NCBI GenBank assembly: GCA_038030265.1
Contig: CM075943.1
Coordinates: 6,944,001-7,008,000 of the forward strand
DNA length: 64,000 nucleotides
Reading direction: 5' to 3'
Origin: Corythucha ciliata
Lineage: Eukaryota; Arthropoda; Insecta; Hemiptera; Tingidae
The position numbers and the translations under genes are program-made. Of the stretch, positions 34,941-46,678 are shown in pieces. The stretch's first letter is position 1. Every line of letters begins with the position of its first letter. The notes under the pieces were generated by a model. The model was given only the letters and a program-made list of their open reading frames with translations. It searched no databases and was not told the DNA's origin.

Positions 34941-35644
34941 ATGGAATGCGTCCCCGACCTCACATTTCTACAAATGGCCGCCGCTGCGACGACCGGCGGC
35001 AGTGCTAACGGCGGTCCCACTGGTGGTGGTTCGGCGACCGCTCAACTCTTCAGTAAAATGATGTGGAGCGCCACCGGTGGTGTTGGTGGTGGTGCAACCG
35101 GAAGTAATGGTGGAAGCCCAGCGACCAGCGCTACGGCAGCTGCCGCTGCTGCAGCGGCGGCGGCGGCTGCAGCAGCGGCAGCCCTGAGTCCGTCGCCTCA
35201 CAGTGGTGGAGGAGGAGGAGGAGGAGGTGGGGGCGGTGGAATGAAACAACGTAAAACGAATTTCACTTCTCGTGAAGTCGAAGCGTTGTTAGCGGCTGTT
35301 GCCAATCGCAAGGATACAGTTCTTTTTGGCGTCGCCGGTGGAATTGGTAAGACCTTCCCTCCCTCTCTATATTTCCCCAACTTCAACCACATCATTAATA
35401 ATTAACTTGTTTATTTTTAATAGGATGGGCCAGAGCTTGGCACGAAGTTGCCCAAGCTGTCTCCGCCGTCGAAGGCATCGACAGATCAGAAAGCGACGTC
35501 AGAAAGAAATGGACCTATTTGAAATGGGAGGCAAAAAACACGAGTAAACCCGGTCGAGACCCCACGTCGCGAGCCGTCTTGGACATTCTAACTTCTAGGG
35601 ATGGACATAATGCCAACTCCCTTTTAGAACAACTTCTCGGTTAG
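34941..35644 (+). CDS. Myb/SANT-like (NAIF1-type) DNA-binding protein, two exons
   Basis: Join 34941-35346 and 35424-35644, 208 codons. ATG at 34941 begins M-E-C-V-P-D-L, preceded by a non-coding leader from an acceptor at 34864. Order: Gly/Thr/Ser-rich segment (about 10-70), a 16-Ala run (about 74-90), Ser/Pro, a 12-Gly run (about 98-110), then the DNA-binding domain. The domain starts K-Q-R-K-T-N-F-T-S-R-E-V-E-A-L-L, then V-L-F-G before the intron and W-A-R-A-W-H-E-V-A-Q-A-V and D-V-R-K-K-W-T-Y-L-K after it. This is the three-helix Myb/SANT-like pattern of the NAIF1-type family, likely a nuclear DNA-binding factor. The 77-bp intron has GTAAGA/TAG borders and joins in phase 1. Exon 2 ends L-L-E-Q-L-L-G then TAG. 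The same place reads G/GTTAGT, a possible donor, so the protein may continue. Confidence 0.85.
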
Positions 35645-35689
35645 TACCATATTTCAAGTATCTACCTTCTTTAAGTAGCGAAATTTGCA

Positions 35690-36020
35690 TTTTGGAACAC
35701 CCAACCACTGCGACACTTTTTTTTTAAAGATGGCAAACCCGCAATGTTGGTTTCAGTAAAAAAAAAAAACTTGTAAAGTTGATTTTAGTACGAGCGAAAT
35801 TTGTTTTTTAAAGGAACCAAATTCGTGGAATTTGGGTTTTGTGTGACCAAAATGACCGTGTTTTCCCAGTGAGCCAGCTCTGCAAAATTGGTTTTTAATT
35901 TTTGAAGAAGCCAGACACGACAAATCTACTTTTAGTGTCTGCCAAATCCGCGAGCCAATCCCACGAGTTTAGTTTTGAATGAGCCAATCCTTCGAATTTC
36001 TCTTTGAAATTTTGTGGTTA
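35690..36020 (-). repeat. CCAATTTCG..GGATTTT family array
   Basis: Diverged units of AAATTCGTGGAATTTGGG type, about 10 copies, beginning about 50 bp after the gene's stop. Confidence 0.6.
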
Positions 36021-36590
36021 GAGCATTTTGAGGTTGGAGCATTTTGTGGTTAGAGCATTGTGTGGTTAGAGCATTTTGTGGGTGGAGTGTTTTGTGGTCG
36101 CCGCATTCTATGGTTATAGCATTTTGTGGTTAGAGACTTTTGTAGTTTCAGTATTTTGAGGTTAGAGAATTTTGTTGTTAGAGCATTGTGTGGTTAGATC
36201 GTTGTGTGGATAGAGCATTTTGTGGTTGGAGCATTTTATGGTTGCTGCTTTAGCGTTTAGTCTCGCTTTGGGCGTTTGGATGTTTCTTTGTTTAGAGTTT
36301 AGACTTATTGTGATCGGTGCTTGTTGTGTTTGGAGTATTTTGTGGTTAGAGTACATTGTGGTTGGAGTATATTGTGGTTAGATGATTTTGTGGAGGAGCA
36401 TTTTGTGCTCAGAGCATTTTGTTGTGGTTAGATCATTTTGTAGTAGGAGCATTTTGTGGGTAGAACACTTTGTGGTTGGAGCATTCTGTGGTTAGTGCAT
36501 TTTTGGTTAGAGGTTCTTGTGGTTGGATCATTTTGGGGTTGCTGATTTATGTGATTTGAGCTTTTTGTTGTTAGAGCTTTTTGATTGATC
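36010..36590 (+). repeat. GAGCATTTTGTGGTTA array
   Basis: About 30 units of 17-18 bp (GTGGTTAGAGCATTTT), distantly like the GCTGTGGTTGG family (shared GTGGTT). Confidence 0.85.
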
Positions 36591-36594
36591 AAGT

Positions 36595-39228
36595 CCAAGT
36601 TGGATCTTTGATTGTCAATAATGCGAAAATTTAAACCCACGAAATACATTTCGCACGCACAACATAATTTTGGCTCATTTCATGGTCTCCTGTCCACGCC
36701 GACCGACGGAAAGGGAAAAGGGGGTCGGGGAACTCGTGGGAGCGCGGCCGCTATATAAAATATGTTTTAGAGATCCTAGAAGAAACCGTTTTGCGCCCTT
36801 TAAAAATTGCTTTTTCCTAGCCTCCCTCTAAGTACATGCTTACTTGGTCCGCATGAAAGTTATTGTTGAATAGACAGAATCTTTTGGAATAACGCTGTCA
36901 ATTATTCTTCATATTTAATAATAGACGGCTGTTGTAAATGCCAGGGGAAAGAAAAAATCGAAAGAAGGGGGAAAAAAGGGTGGGATTTCTTTTAAATCGT
37001 GTCCTTCCATTCCACCCCCATCCGACACCCCCCCCCCGCCATTCATCCTCTCTAATTCGTCACCGGATTGGGATTCCTATCGCTTTTCAGCCGGCTACGT
37101 CTCAGAGACTCGCCCTTCAAAATAATAAGTGTGGCAAAAAAAAAAAGAAATAAAATATTAAAGTGGGGGGGGGGGGGTAAGGGAAGAGAACTTTCGAATC
37201 AATATTAAAACTCCTTCTCGTCAACCCCTCCTCCCTTCTCCTCCTCACCGAAGTGCTTGACTAAAAAACTTCGCCACCCGCACCTTTTTGGTCACAGTTG
37301 TAGAGAAGGCGTTGCTATCTGATGGCGAGAGAGAAACAGCGGATTAAAAGAGAGAGGGCCCTGTTTAACAGAGGGTTGGGGTTGAAAAAGTGGTGAGAGA
37401 GAGAGTGATCGAGGGGCAGAGTTTAAGGGTTGCTTCCATATCTTTCAACTCCATGAATCTTCCCTTCTCTCCCACTATAACAACCCTCCTGGTGGAGTCT
37501 CAATAATCCTTCCCAATTATTACCGATGAATGCCTGTCCCTGCTCCCTTTTCCAAAGGTATTGAATTTTTTTCTCTCTCTTGGGAATGACAAAAATGTGC
37601 GCAAGTGTGCCAGAAGCTTCACTTTAATGCATTTGAGCATTTTTCCCCCTTTATATTTCAAAACTAATTAATTACGAATTAAAATTAGTAATTTTAATTA
37701 AAATCGTCTAAAGCACAAAACCTAACTGAACACGCCATCCTCCTGGTCAACATCGCAATGGTCGACTTATTTTAAAAACAGGAAACTGTTATATTAATAA
37801 TTGGTCTCTTTTTCTCTCTCTTCACCTCTTTAACTTCCCCTGGGAAACTGGCCTCCTTGCATTTAAATTATCGAGCGGGACCTTTTTTTTTTGAAAAGAA
37901 AAACTTTTTGTTATTAACCCCATGCACTTCAACATTATTACGTGTGTCTCAATAGCCAGCCTTCCACCCGCGGAGCGCTTAAATTATTTGTAGCTATTAT
38001 CAAAAAATGATAAAAGGTTAAGAGGGTTAATTTGTAAAGAAATTTGCATTTTTGCTGAGGGAGAGTAGAGAGAAGCTCTCAATGAATGGGTTTAAAGGGA
38101 AAAACATTTTTTGATATTAAGTTTTCTCACGGATTCCCCTGGAATGACGGTACATTTCATTAAGGAAAAAAATAAAAACAAAAAACGATTGATATCAAAA
38201 AGTAATTTAAAATTAAAATTTTCAAGGGTGAATAACACTGTTCAAAATTTTGTAGTTCCGAGCTAGATAAATTGAAAGCTAAAAACCCTGGGAGCAACAT
38301 TAATATCTCGCAAATGTTTTCTTGGTTAGTCATTTGGAACGGCGGTGCTCAGCCAACCCTAAGGCTTGTGCCAGTCGCCAGTTGAGCGAGAAAGAATTAA
38401 ATATGAGAGAAATAATATTTTACGGGGTAGAAAAACCTATATGGACTGCCGCGTCTGGGGGAGACTAGAAGAAAAATGTGAAACTCGCGGAATGTAATAA
38501 TAATTAATAAAGCTCCGTGGGTATAATAAAATAAACATTATTTTAGTTTTCTATTTTACAAGTTCAACGATCCACTGCAGCAAGCATAGGGGCGCGTTTG
38601 AAAACAAGGTCTTTCTACGATACGTCAATTTTTGAATAAAATGATTCATTATTTCCCTTTCGAAGCCTTCAAAATAAAACTACTAAGAGACATTGCGCAA
38701 AGTGGCCGGAAACCTTTATATTAATACAAAAAAAAAAAAGTGTGTCAAATATCAAGCAAAATAAGCTAACGTATGTGTCGAATTGTTTTCCTTTAGGTTT
38801 TTCGGTGTCAAGGGTGTGGGCCAATGGGGGCCGTGCTTTTCACGGTGCATTTCTTTCACGAAACGAACCGGTAACCGTCTTTCTCTATACCCTCGTTTAC
38901 AAGAATGATAATAATAAAAAAAAAGACTATGTTTAAAAAAGAAAAGCCTTGCGAACAATTTGAAGCGGTCATTGTCGAATGTTAACAAGGTGGACGTTTG
39001 TTTCATTGTGAGGAGGGGTGGAGGTGGAGAGGGAAGGCAAACACGGGAAAATCAACATTTAATAAGGTTATAGTGTTGCCAAATTTGGAAAAAGTCGGGG
39101 GAAGAAAAGTTCAAACCCCCAAATATGGCGCTCACGGGGGCGCCGTGTTCTAAGGGGCGCATCCAGCAAGCTGAGGAGGGGGAGGAGAAAAAATGACCTA
39201 AGAATAAGCGCATTTGATTTGTGCATAT
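36595..39228. other. Long gene-free stretch
   Basis: Poly-purine and AT-rich sequence with C and G runs near 37027 and 37165. I find no exon with credible borders and no array. Confidence 0.5.
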
Positions 39229-39229
39229 A

Positions 39230-39480
39230 CAGGGCCGTCTTTATTAAAGTTGGGGCCCCGGGCCCGGGGTAACATTAGGCCCCCGAATTTCACACTCACT
39301 AAAATAAATGTTGTGTCTGATATACCAATTTCACGGGGTTTGCGCACTAACAAACCCATTTCTGTAGGTCTGACTCATAGAAAACCCAATGTCACAGTTG
39401 TTCTGTTGCTGAAAACCCAATTTTGCGGCTGTTTGTTGCTTAAAAACCATTTGCCTCTACGACGGAAGAGTCCAGTTTAG
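39230..39480 (+). mobile_element. One-ended hAT-like terminus followed by a CCAATTTC array
   Basis: CAGGGCCGTCTTTATTAAAG begins at 39230 and is followed by GGGGCCCCGGGCCCGG, a typical hAT subterminal GC block, then about seven AAAACCCAATTTC units. No right partner is identified. GGCTACGACCCTG near 39799 is a right-type end, but the flanks do not match. Confidence 0.45.
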
Positions 39481-39809
39481 GGAACTAAAATACCGCAGTT
39501 ACCATCACAGGAACAGGAGACGAGAATTCCAAGTTCAATTCCAAAAATATCACATCCTGGGTGAAAAATTGTCAGTTATTTGACGGAAATTCCGAAATAG
39601 AACACAAAAAAGACAGTTTTACGGCAGGCATGTTATAGGTTTTGACGGTTCCCACCCTTTAACTGTGCTAATTCAGTTTCTGGGATTGAATTGACGATTT
39701 CCCGCGTCGCTTTACCTGACGTTCTCTTTCAACTTGACAACTTGACTTCCCACGTCAACCTCCCCACCCAAAGGCCCAAAGGCATGGCTACGACCCTGCC
39801 TTGAACTGA

Positions 39810-40000
39810 GTTTTAGACGCGAATTGGCTATTTTTCTCATTTTTATCCGCGATTAGCGTTTTCTTAACGTTAGCTGTGAATGAGAGCTTTTAATCAATTA
39901 TCACTTTTCACTAGTTTTAGTCAACAATATGAGTTTTTCTCTATTTTAGCCACGAATTATCAATTTCTTTTGCTTTAGCCAAGACATAGCAGAGCACTTT
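39810..40000 (+). repeat. GCGAATTAGCG-family array interrupted by a foldback element
   Basis: About six units. The array resumes at 41790 after the 1.7-kb foldback insertion. Confidence 0.7.
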
Positions 40001-40008
40001 ATCTCACA

Positions 40009-41736
40009 AGGGGAGTGTCAGTAATGTCCGACGCCGATTTGATCGCCTTTTTTTGTGTGTGTTCTAGATCGAAAAATATTAGACACGTGTCCTCCCGAAC
40101 TTGCCAACGGGCCCTGTGGGAGCCCCCAAAAAATCCCAAAGCCCAAAAAAGTTGGAATTTCAAAATTTTGTTTTCCGACAAATTTAATGTGTTTTTGCGA
40201 GGAAATTAGTGCGAGAAACTCGAAAAAAATATGTAAAAAAAACAAAAAACAGAGCCTTAGTTTTGGATGTAACTGAGGAAATTTCACTAAAATACGTACC
40301 TCTACCAACCAAACTACCTTTGAAAATTTGTCAACAATTTAATGCTCATCATTTTTGAATTCAGCACCACAAGGAACCACACTGTACAAATTTTAAACGA
40401 AAACGGACACCGCTTTTCATTTCCATCCTAATGACCCTCGAAAATTGACAAAAAATCGCTTCAAATCCTCATTTCAGGTGAAAAAAAATTAATACGTTGC
40501 TAATAAAAACTCCTATCGACTTGAATTTTTGTTCTGTAGTGTCATCTTATAAAGAATTAGGCCCGCCGCAAATTGAGCCCACGCGTGGGTCACCCAAGCT
40601 CAAAAAAACAGTAAAAAAACTATCCATTTTCAATTTGCTCAATTCGCGGCGGGCCTTACTCTCAATAAATTTGTCATGTATTTTCCAGCATTTTCACCGT
40701 GTCAAAAAAAAAAATATGTTTCTGTGATAGCATTTCAAAAATCACAGCGCCCCCTCTAATTTGAGGTACAGACATGGACTGGGGCTCATTAGGGGAGCCC
40801 TACTCTAAGGTGCTTCACAAAAACGATGTCACCCAATATTTTTATATTCATTACTAAACGACTTTCAATCATTTTTCATTGACGTGGAAAATATTTCGAA
40901 AATTCGCACTCTTGTGTCCCAGGGGACCCCCCCCCCTGGGGATTTTGTTCAAAACGGGAATTTTTGTTGGAAAACAGATTTTTACGGGTTGAAATTATTT
41001 TTACCCTTCCAATCACTATTTTTCCTGGAAAGCCAATGAAATTAGCTTTTAAATGAGCCCCAGTCCATGTATGTATCTCAATTTGAGGGGGCGCTGTGAT
41101 TTTTTAAATGCTATCACAGAAACAATTTTTTTTGACCCGGTAAAAATGCTTGAAAATACATTACAAATTTATTGAGAGTAATTCTTTATAAGATGGCACT
41201 ACTGAAAAAATTTCAAGTCGATAGGAGTTTTCATTAGCAACATATTACTTTTTTTCTCGCCCGAAATGAGGATTTGAGGCGAATTTTAGTCAATTTTCGA
41301 GGGTTATTGGGACGGAAATTAAAAGCGGGGTCCCTTTTCGTTTAAAATTTGTACAATGTGTGGTTCCTTGTGGTGCTGAATTCAAAAATGATGAGCATTC
41401 AATTGTGGAAAACATTTTTATGGTAGTTTGTGTTCGTAGAGGGACGTATTTTAGTGAAATTTCCTCCGTTAAATCAAAAACTACGGCACTGGGATTTTTT
41501 TTTTTATTTTATTTTATTTCTTTCGAGTTTCTCACACTAATTTTCTCGCAAAAACACATTAAGTTTGTCGGAAAACAAAATTTTGAAATTCCAACTTTCT
41601 TGGGCTTTGGGATTTTTTGGGGGGCCCCCACAGGGTCGATTGGCAAGTTCGGGAGGACACGTGTCTAATATTTTTCTATGTATAGAACACACAAAAAAAT
41701 CGGCGATCAACGAACGGACATTACTGACACTCCCCT
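40009..41736. mobile_element. 1.7-kb foldback element with about 685-bp arms
   Basis: Left arm 40009-40790 and right arm 41051-41736 are inverted copies from outer AGGGGAGTGTCAGTAATG to inner TGGACTGGGGCTCATT. Removing the 96-bp MITE and its extra TTA from the left arm leaves 683 bp against 686 bp. The spacer is about 260 bp, with no open frame of note. It interrupts a GCG-family array. No transposase and no clear target duplication were seen. A single-arm relative lies at 50290-51195. Confidence 0.85.
40560..40655. mobile_element. 96-bp PIF/Harbinger-like MITE inside the foldback arm
   Basis: Ends GGCCCGCCGC(A/G)AATTGAG are inverted 18-bp repeats with one mismatch. Flanks are TTA at 40557-40559 and 40656-40658. 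The right arm of the host foldback preserves the empty site (AAGAATTACTCTC in the same sense) with one TTA, which proves insertion. Confidence 0.9.
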
Positions 41737-41789
41737 CGCAACGAAGTTGGGCGTTGAAACAGTGAATTTTGGCTGTAAATTAGAATACC

Positions 41790-42410
41790 CCGCAAATTAT
41801 CTTTATTCTCAAATTTAGCTGTGGATTAAAAAGCTTTTCCGAAATTATTTCCAACCATGCCATGAATTAGCAGTTTTTCTCCATTTTAGCAACGGATAAT
41901 TAGCGATTTTCTCAGTTTTAGCAGTGAGTTAGCGCTTTTTATCTTATATACTTATTTATATTACTAAAGCGAATTGGAAATGTTGTATTCATACCTAGCA
42001 ATGAATTAGCACTTTTCTCATTTTTAGCTGCGAATTAGCGCCTCTTATCAATTTCATTTATGAAGCTGCCTCCAAAAATCGCGAATTGTGGCGTTAGCTC
42101 TCAATTTCAGCTTAATGAACCCTTATTCTCACTTTTGGCCATCAATTTGCTCTTATTCTTAAATTTGGCCACGAATGTGCGATTTTTTTCACATTTAGGC
42201 ATGTGAGTTAGCGCTTTTTCTCCATTTTAGCAGCGAGTTAGCGTTTTTCCTCAATTTCCGGGGGCGCCGGGTTGATTTTTGTGTGCGTCAGTAAATTATG
42301 ATGCCCCGCAAATTATGAGTTATAGCCGCGCATTACAGCTTTTTCAAAATTATTTCACTTTTAGCCTTGAGTTAGCACTTTTCCTCAATTTTAGTCGCGA
42401 TTTTCTCAAT
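41790..42410 (+). repeat. GCGAATTAGCG-family array, continued
   Basis: About 18 diverged units, including a GAAGCTGCCTCCAAAAATCG module related to the conserved end modules. Confidence 0.75.
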
Positions 42411-42802
42411 TTAAGGGGGGAGTTGTACATGTTTTTCCTCGACCCCGCCCCCCTCCACCAATCATACCTCGCCCACTCGGCGTTACGTAAATTATCCTGG
42501 ATTTTAAGGTCTCATTTAAATCTTCACGAAATTCCGCACAACCGTATGATGTTGCTTTTCCTAAATAAGTCGTCGAAAGAGTGTGAATTTTCAAGGTAAA
42601 AGTTTATACGAGCTTTACAGTTATTTTCGGGGTGAAATATGAAAAAAAAGAAGATCGCACGGTTTTGCGGAATTTCCAGGAGATTAATGATACTTTAAAA
42701 TCCAGGATTAATGCAGAAATACGGCGACAATTTACGTAACGCCGAGTAGGCGTGATGTGATTGGAGGGGGGTCGAGGAAACACATGTACAACTCCTCCTT
42801 AA
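42411..42802. mobile_element. About 390-bp foldback element, copy 1
   Basis: Outer TTAAGGGGGGAGTTGTACATG pairs with CATGTACAACTCCTCCTTAA. CGGCGTTACGTAAATT pairs with its inverse near 42730, and AAATCCAGGAT pairs with ATCCTGGATTTT. No coding capacity. Confidence 0.75.
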
Positions 42803-43006
42803 GGGCTGGTCAGTGATATTGGGTCCTTTCGACATTTGTCGGTCCGTCCGACCCACGTTGTACTCCCGGAGAGTGTATTAACTGAATATTCGATTTAACC
42901 CGCAAAAGCTCTGTTCTGAAGGCCCAAATTGAAAGAAATCGCGCCTTCTGGGGGTAACTTCGCGGCTAAAATAGAGAAAATACGCTCATCCCTAGTTTTA
43001 CATGTT

Positions 43007-43383
43007 GTTGTACATGTGTTTCCTTGACCTCCCCACCAATCTTACCACGCCTACTCCGCGTTACGTAAATTATCGCCGTATTTCTTCACCAATCCTGGAT
43101 TTCAAGGTCTCATTTAAATCTCCTGAAAATTCCGCACGAGCTTACGATCTTGCTTTTCTAAATATGTCTTCGAAAGACAGTGCATTTTCGGGGTAACAAT
43201 TTATGTGGGTTTTACAGTTGTTCCAGGGGTGAAATATGAAAAAAGAAGATCGTACGCGCGTGCGGAATTTCCTGGAAATTTAAATGAAATCCAGAAATTC
43301 GGCGGTAATTTACGTATCGCGGAGAATAGGCTAGATATGATTTAAAGGGGGTCGAGGAAAACACATGTACAACTCCCCCTTAA
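43007..43383. mobile_element. About 377-bp foldback element, copy 2
   Basis: Same family and orientation as copy 1, 205 bp downstream: GTTGTACATGTGTTTCC at the left, AACACATGTACAACTCCC-like sequence at the right, and shared interior segments such as GTGAAATATGAAAAAAGAAG. Confidence 0.75.
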
Positions 43384-43499
43384 AGCCGCCTTCACGTGCA
43401 AGCTTTAAAAATCTGAGCTGAAGGCTTCAACGAATTAGAGCGCTGTCCGTCCACAGCGCGGATCGCTCTGATTGGTACAAACCCGTGACTTCTGATTCT

Positions 43500-43864
43500 G
43501 AAGGCAATTGCGGGCATGACACCGAGAAAAAGCGCTAAACCATTGCTAAAAGTGAAACAAAAAAAAATTTGTTTGTTTGTGGCAAAAATAGTTCATACGC
43601 CGCTACTTTGCGGCCAATATTAAGAAACAGCGCGGCTGAAATTAAGAAAAACACTACTTTGCAGCTGAAAGTGAGAAAAACTGCTAATTCACTGCAGTTA
43701 TTGCATCACAAATTTAGGAAAACTCAAACCTGTGACGAAAATTGAGGAAATCACTAACATTCGAGAAAAGCCTCAAAATTTTGCTTGTCGCTCCCCTTTA
43801 GGACATGGTGTCCACGGGCGGTCGCCCGGCTCGCTCCCCCCCCCCCCCTTTAAAGCTGGCCCTG
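43500..43864 (-). repeat. GCGAATTAGCG-family units ending at a hAT-like terminus
   Basis: Reverse-orientation units (43500-43770) are followed by GGGCGGTCGCCCGGCTC and CTTTAAAGCTGGCCCTG ending at 43864. This is the same right end as the closed element at 18471-19478 (GGGCGGTCGCCCGACTC ... CTTTAAAG). Confidence 0.65.
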
Positions 43865-46470
43865 CATCTTTGTATACTTTACGGGTAATAACCGCGTGTC
43901 TCGTAAAATGGGTATAGTTGTCTTCAACAGTCGGCTAAGCACGTCAATGCTCTCTGGCCGGGAACCCAAACATTTGGCTATACGCCGGCCGCCTTCTCCG
44001 CGTTCATAAAGTTGGGATTATAGTGAATTTCCCATCTCGTAAGTTGTTGGTGTGAGGGGGGAAGCAGCTTATAGGAGGGGGAAATAACGCCACTGGTCAT
44101 CACCATCATACCTGTCATTAACTAAAACTTCATCAACTCCTCTCCTTCTCTCTGGGGCATGATATCCTCCACCTCTTGGATTTACAATTTTTTTGTGTGT
44201 GTGTGTGAATTACGATATTTCACGCTATTTTCAGCTTTCTATGAATTATTTCCGGTTAGAGAGGCTTAATTTCTTAAGACTTTCAACGCATAAATCCAAA
44301 CCGGTATATTATTTTTTGCGTTGTTCCAAAACTGAGAGAGTGTAGAAAAAAAAAAAAGAGGATTTTCTTTTGTTACATTGAGCCTTGCAACATTTAAACC
44401 GAATCCTGATGCGTGAAGCTAAAATAATTACCCCCCCCCCATCCCGCCTCCTGCTTCCCAGCGTCACACTCAACGTGAACCTTTACATTTTTGGAAAAAA
44501 GTTTGATTCAATTCATGAATATTTATTGAATAAACAGCCGGATCTTTTTTTTTATCGGTAACTCTCCCTCCTCCCTGGGAGGGGGTATTATAAAACAATT
44601 AAAATTACGGGAAAAATATTGTAGGAGAACAAAAAAAGCTTTGGGATCATGCGCGAAGTTTCTTTAAAAATTAAAAAGAACAAAAAAAAAAAGTTTTACC
44701 CCTTGTTTAAAAGAAGGAATTAAGAAGGGGGTTGAAATGAAGAGGGTAGCAATTTTTTTATTGATTATTTGAAGCCACCCCTCATTTTTTTCGTTGCCAG
44801 TTTCCTGGCCATTCTATAATACTTAGACCGAACTTTTTCTACTCTTTTCCTTTGTGTTCGCCTTTCAATCCGTTTTTTAACCGAACGACTTGATTTTTTT
44901 TTTTTTTTTTAAATAACGCTGCGGAGCGAACACCTCACCGTCACTCACCAACCGCTGTTTCTCGAATTTTCATATTTTTACTTATTTACAAAAGTTTGAC
45001 ATTTTGAAAATTTGTAAAGGAAAAGCGTACGGTGGGGAGGGGAGGGGTATTTTTTTTTCAACCAAATATGCCGTGTATTGCCCCTGTATGAGTTCTCACG
45101 CCAGCGAGAGAAGGTGTGATCTGTGTCCAAACGATTAACTACCTGACTTTTTTTTTTTTTTTTTAAAAAGACTCCTCCCTCCCCCTTTCTCATCGGTTCT
45201 ATATCATCCAATGGTCTCACCATAATGGTATAACTAGTCTATTTTTCTCTTTTTCCGAGATGAAAAATGGTTATCCAGGGGGGAAGAGGCGGAGGGCTAT
45301 GCTCGAATGATGAGGGGGAGACGAAAATTGATTTTGTACGCCTCGCGTATAGTTTGCCTTTTTATGAAAAGGGGAATGAGTTTTGAAGACGCGATGCGCT
45401 GGAATTGTGATGGTGGGAAGGGGGGGGAGATAATGTACGGTTTTTAGTATTTCGAAATATTTCTATCCTTTTGAATGAGTTAATGAAATAGGTTAAGACT
45501 TTTATTAATTTTAAATAGAAAATACCTCGTTAAAAGTGAAACAGATCCCCGAACACACTGGCACAGAAAGGGTCCATAAAAGACTTATAAAGCGGTTAAA
45601 GGGGTACTAAGGTTAAAAAGCAACAAGATTTTAATGAATCGTGGGACACTATTAACGCTTTTACAAGACCAAATTGTTTAAGCAACGAACGCCCCCCCCC
45701 CCGCAACCACGTATACCGGCGTCAACAACAAGACGTCCCCTTGGGTTTCAGCGATTCAAAAGAGCTTAGTTTTAATCACCCTTCATCCCGAGCTTCGCCT
45801 TATTTTGTCGCCCCTACTGTTTTTTTCTCACACCCCTCGCCTTTTCAACCCCCTCCCACAATCTGTCAGTTAGCGTCAATAGTCACATTCCACACAAGAT
45901 CGACTTTCGAACCTCCCCCCTCCCTCCCTTTAATAATATACGTTGTATTCCTCCTCGCTAATCCAGCGGAAAATGAATCCACTCTCCGCTTGACTGTTGT
46001 CAAAGGAAAAAAAAAATGTGTGTGTTCGAATTTTGACTTTGGAAAAATCCTATCAAAAAACTATTGTTAAACTCTGCAGCAGCAGTAGCCCCCCCCCCCC
46101 ACCAACCAACCACCACCACTACTGACCGATGTTTGGGACTATAATTTGATACCTTAAAAATTGTTAACCTTCGACATCTGACAGCTCTTTTTTCACGCTC
46201 TAATTTTAAATACGGGATTCTCTTAGTTATGGTCAAGGAACGTAGCACAGAAATTGATAAATTGGCGAGACTTTTAAGAAAAATAGGTGTAAAAAGAAAA
46301 ACAGAGTTTTATTCAGAGTATGTAAATGGGTTAAGGTAACGCGACTCCTCACATTAATCCTGTACAAATGAAGAGCTGAGGCGCAGCGGATATAGTGCAG
46401 CTTTTGTTTTGCACGATTTTTGTTTTGTTTACTGCGTCACTCCACCCCGCTTTACCCAATTGGCATAACG
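43865..46470. other. Long gene-free stretch
   Basis: Simple sequence and homopolymers (C runs near 44431, 45692 and 46090; T run near 44890). I see no gene. Confidence 0.5.
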
Positions 46471-46472
46471 GG

Positions 46473-46678
46473 CAGGGCCGTTTACAGCCCCCCCCCCCCG
46501 CCTAGTGGGGCCCTTTAGGCAGGGACGTTTTTAGGGGTAGCTGCCCCACGGCGTGCAAAACGCAACATTCGGGAAAACATTCACACGTGACGTCGTCCCA
46601 TTCACGGCAAAATTTACGTGAAATGTCGCGTCAAGGTCAACAAATATGCGAAATGCTTCACCAAAGAGCAATGTTAAA
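46473..46678 (+). repeat. hAT-like terminus and start of an AAATGTCGC/AATTGTC element
   Basis: CAGGGCCGTTTACAG near 46473 and CAGGGACGTTTTTAGG near 46523 resemble hAT left ends. They are followed by AAATTTACGTGAAATGTCGC units like those at 24160. This block continues after the inserted element at 49442. Confidence 0.45.

Noticed and set aside
34968..35395. Antisense open frames opposite the Myb/SANT-like gene
   Set aside because: They are shadows of the Ala/Gly-rich coding strand, with no independent signal.
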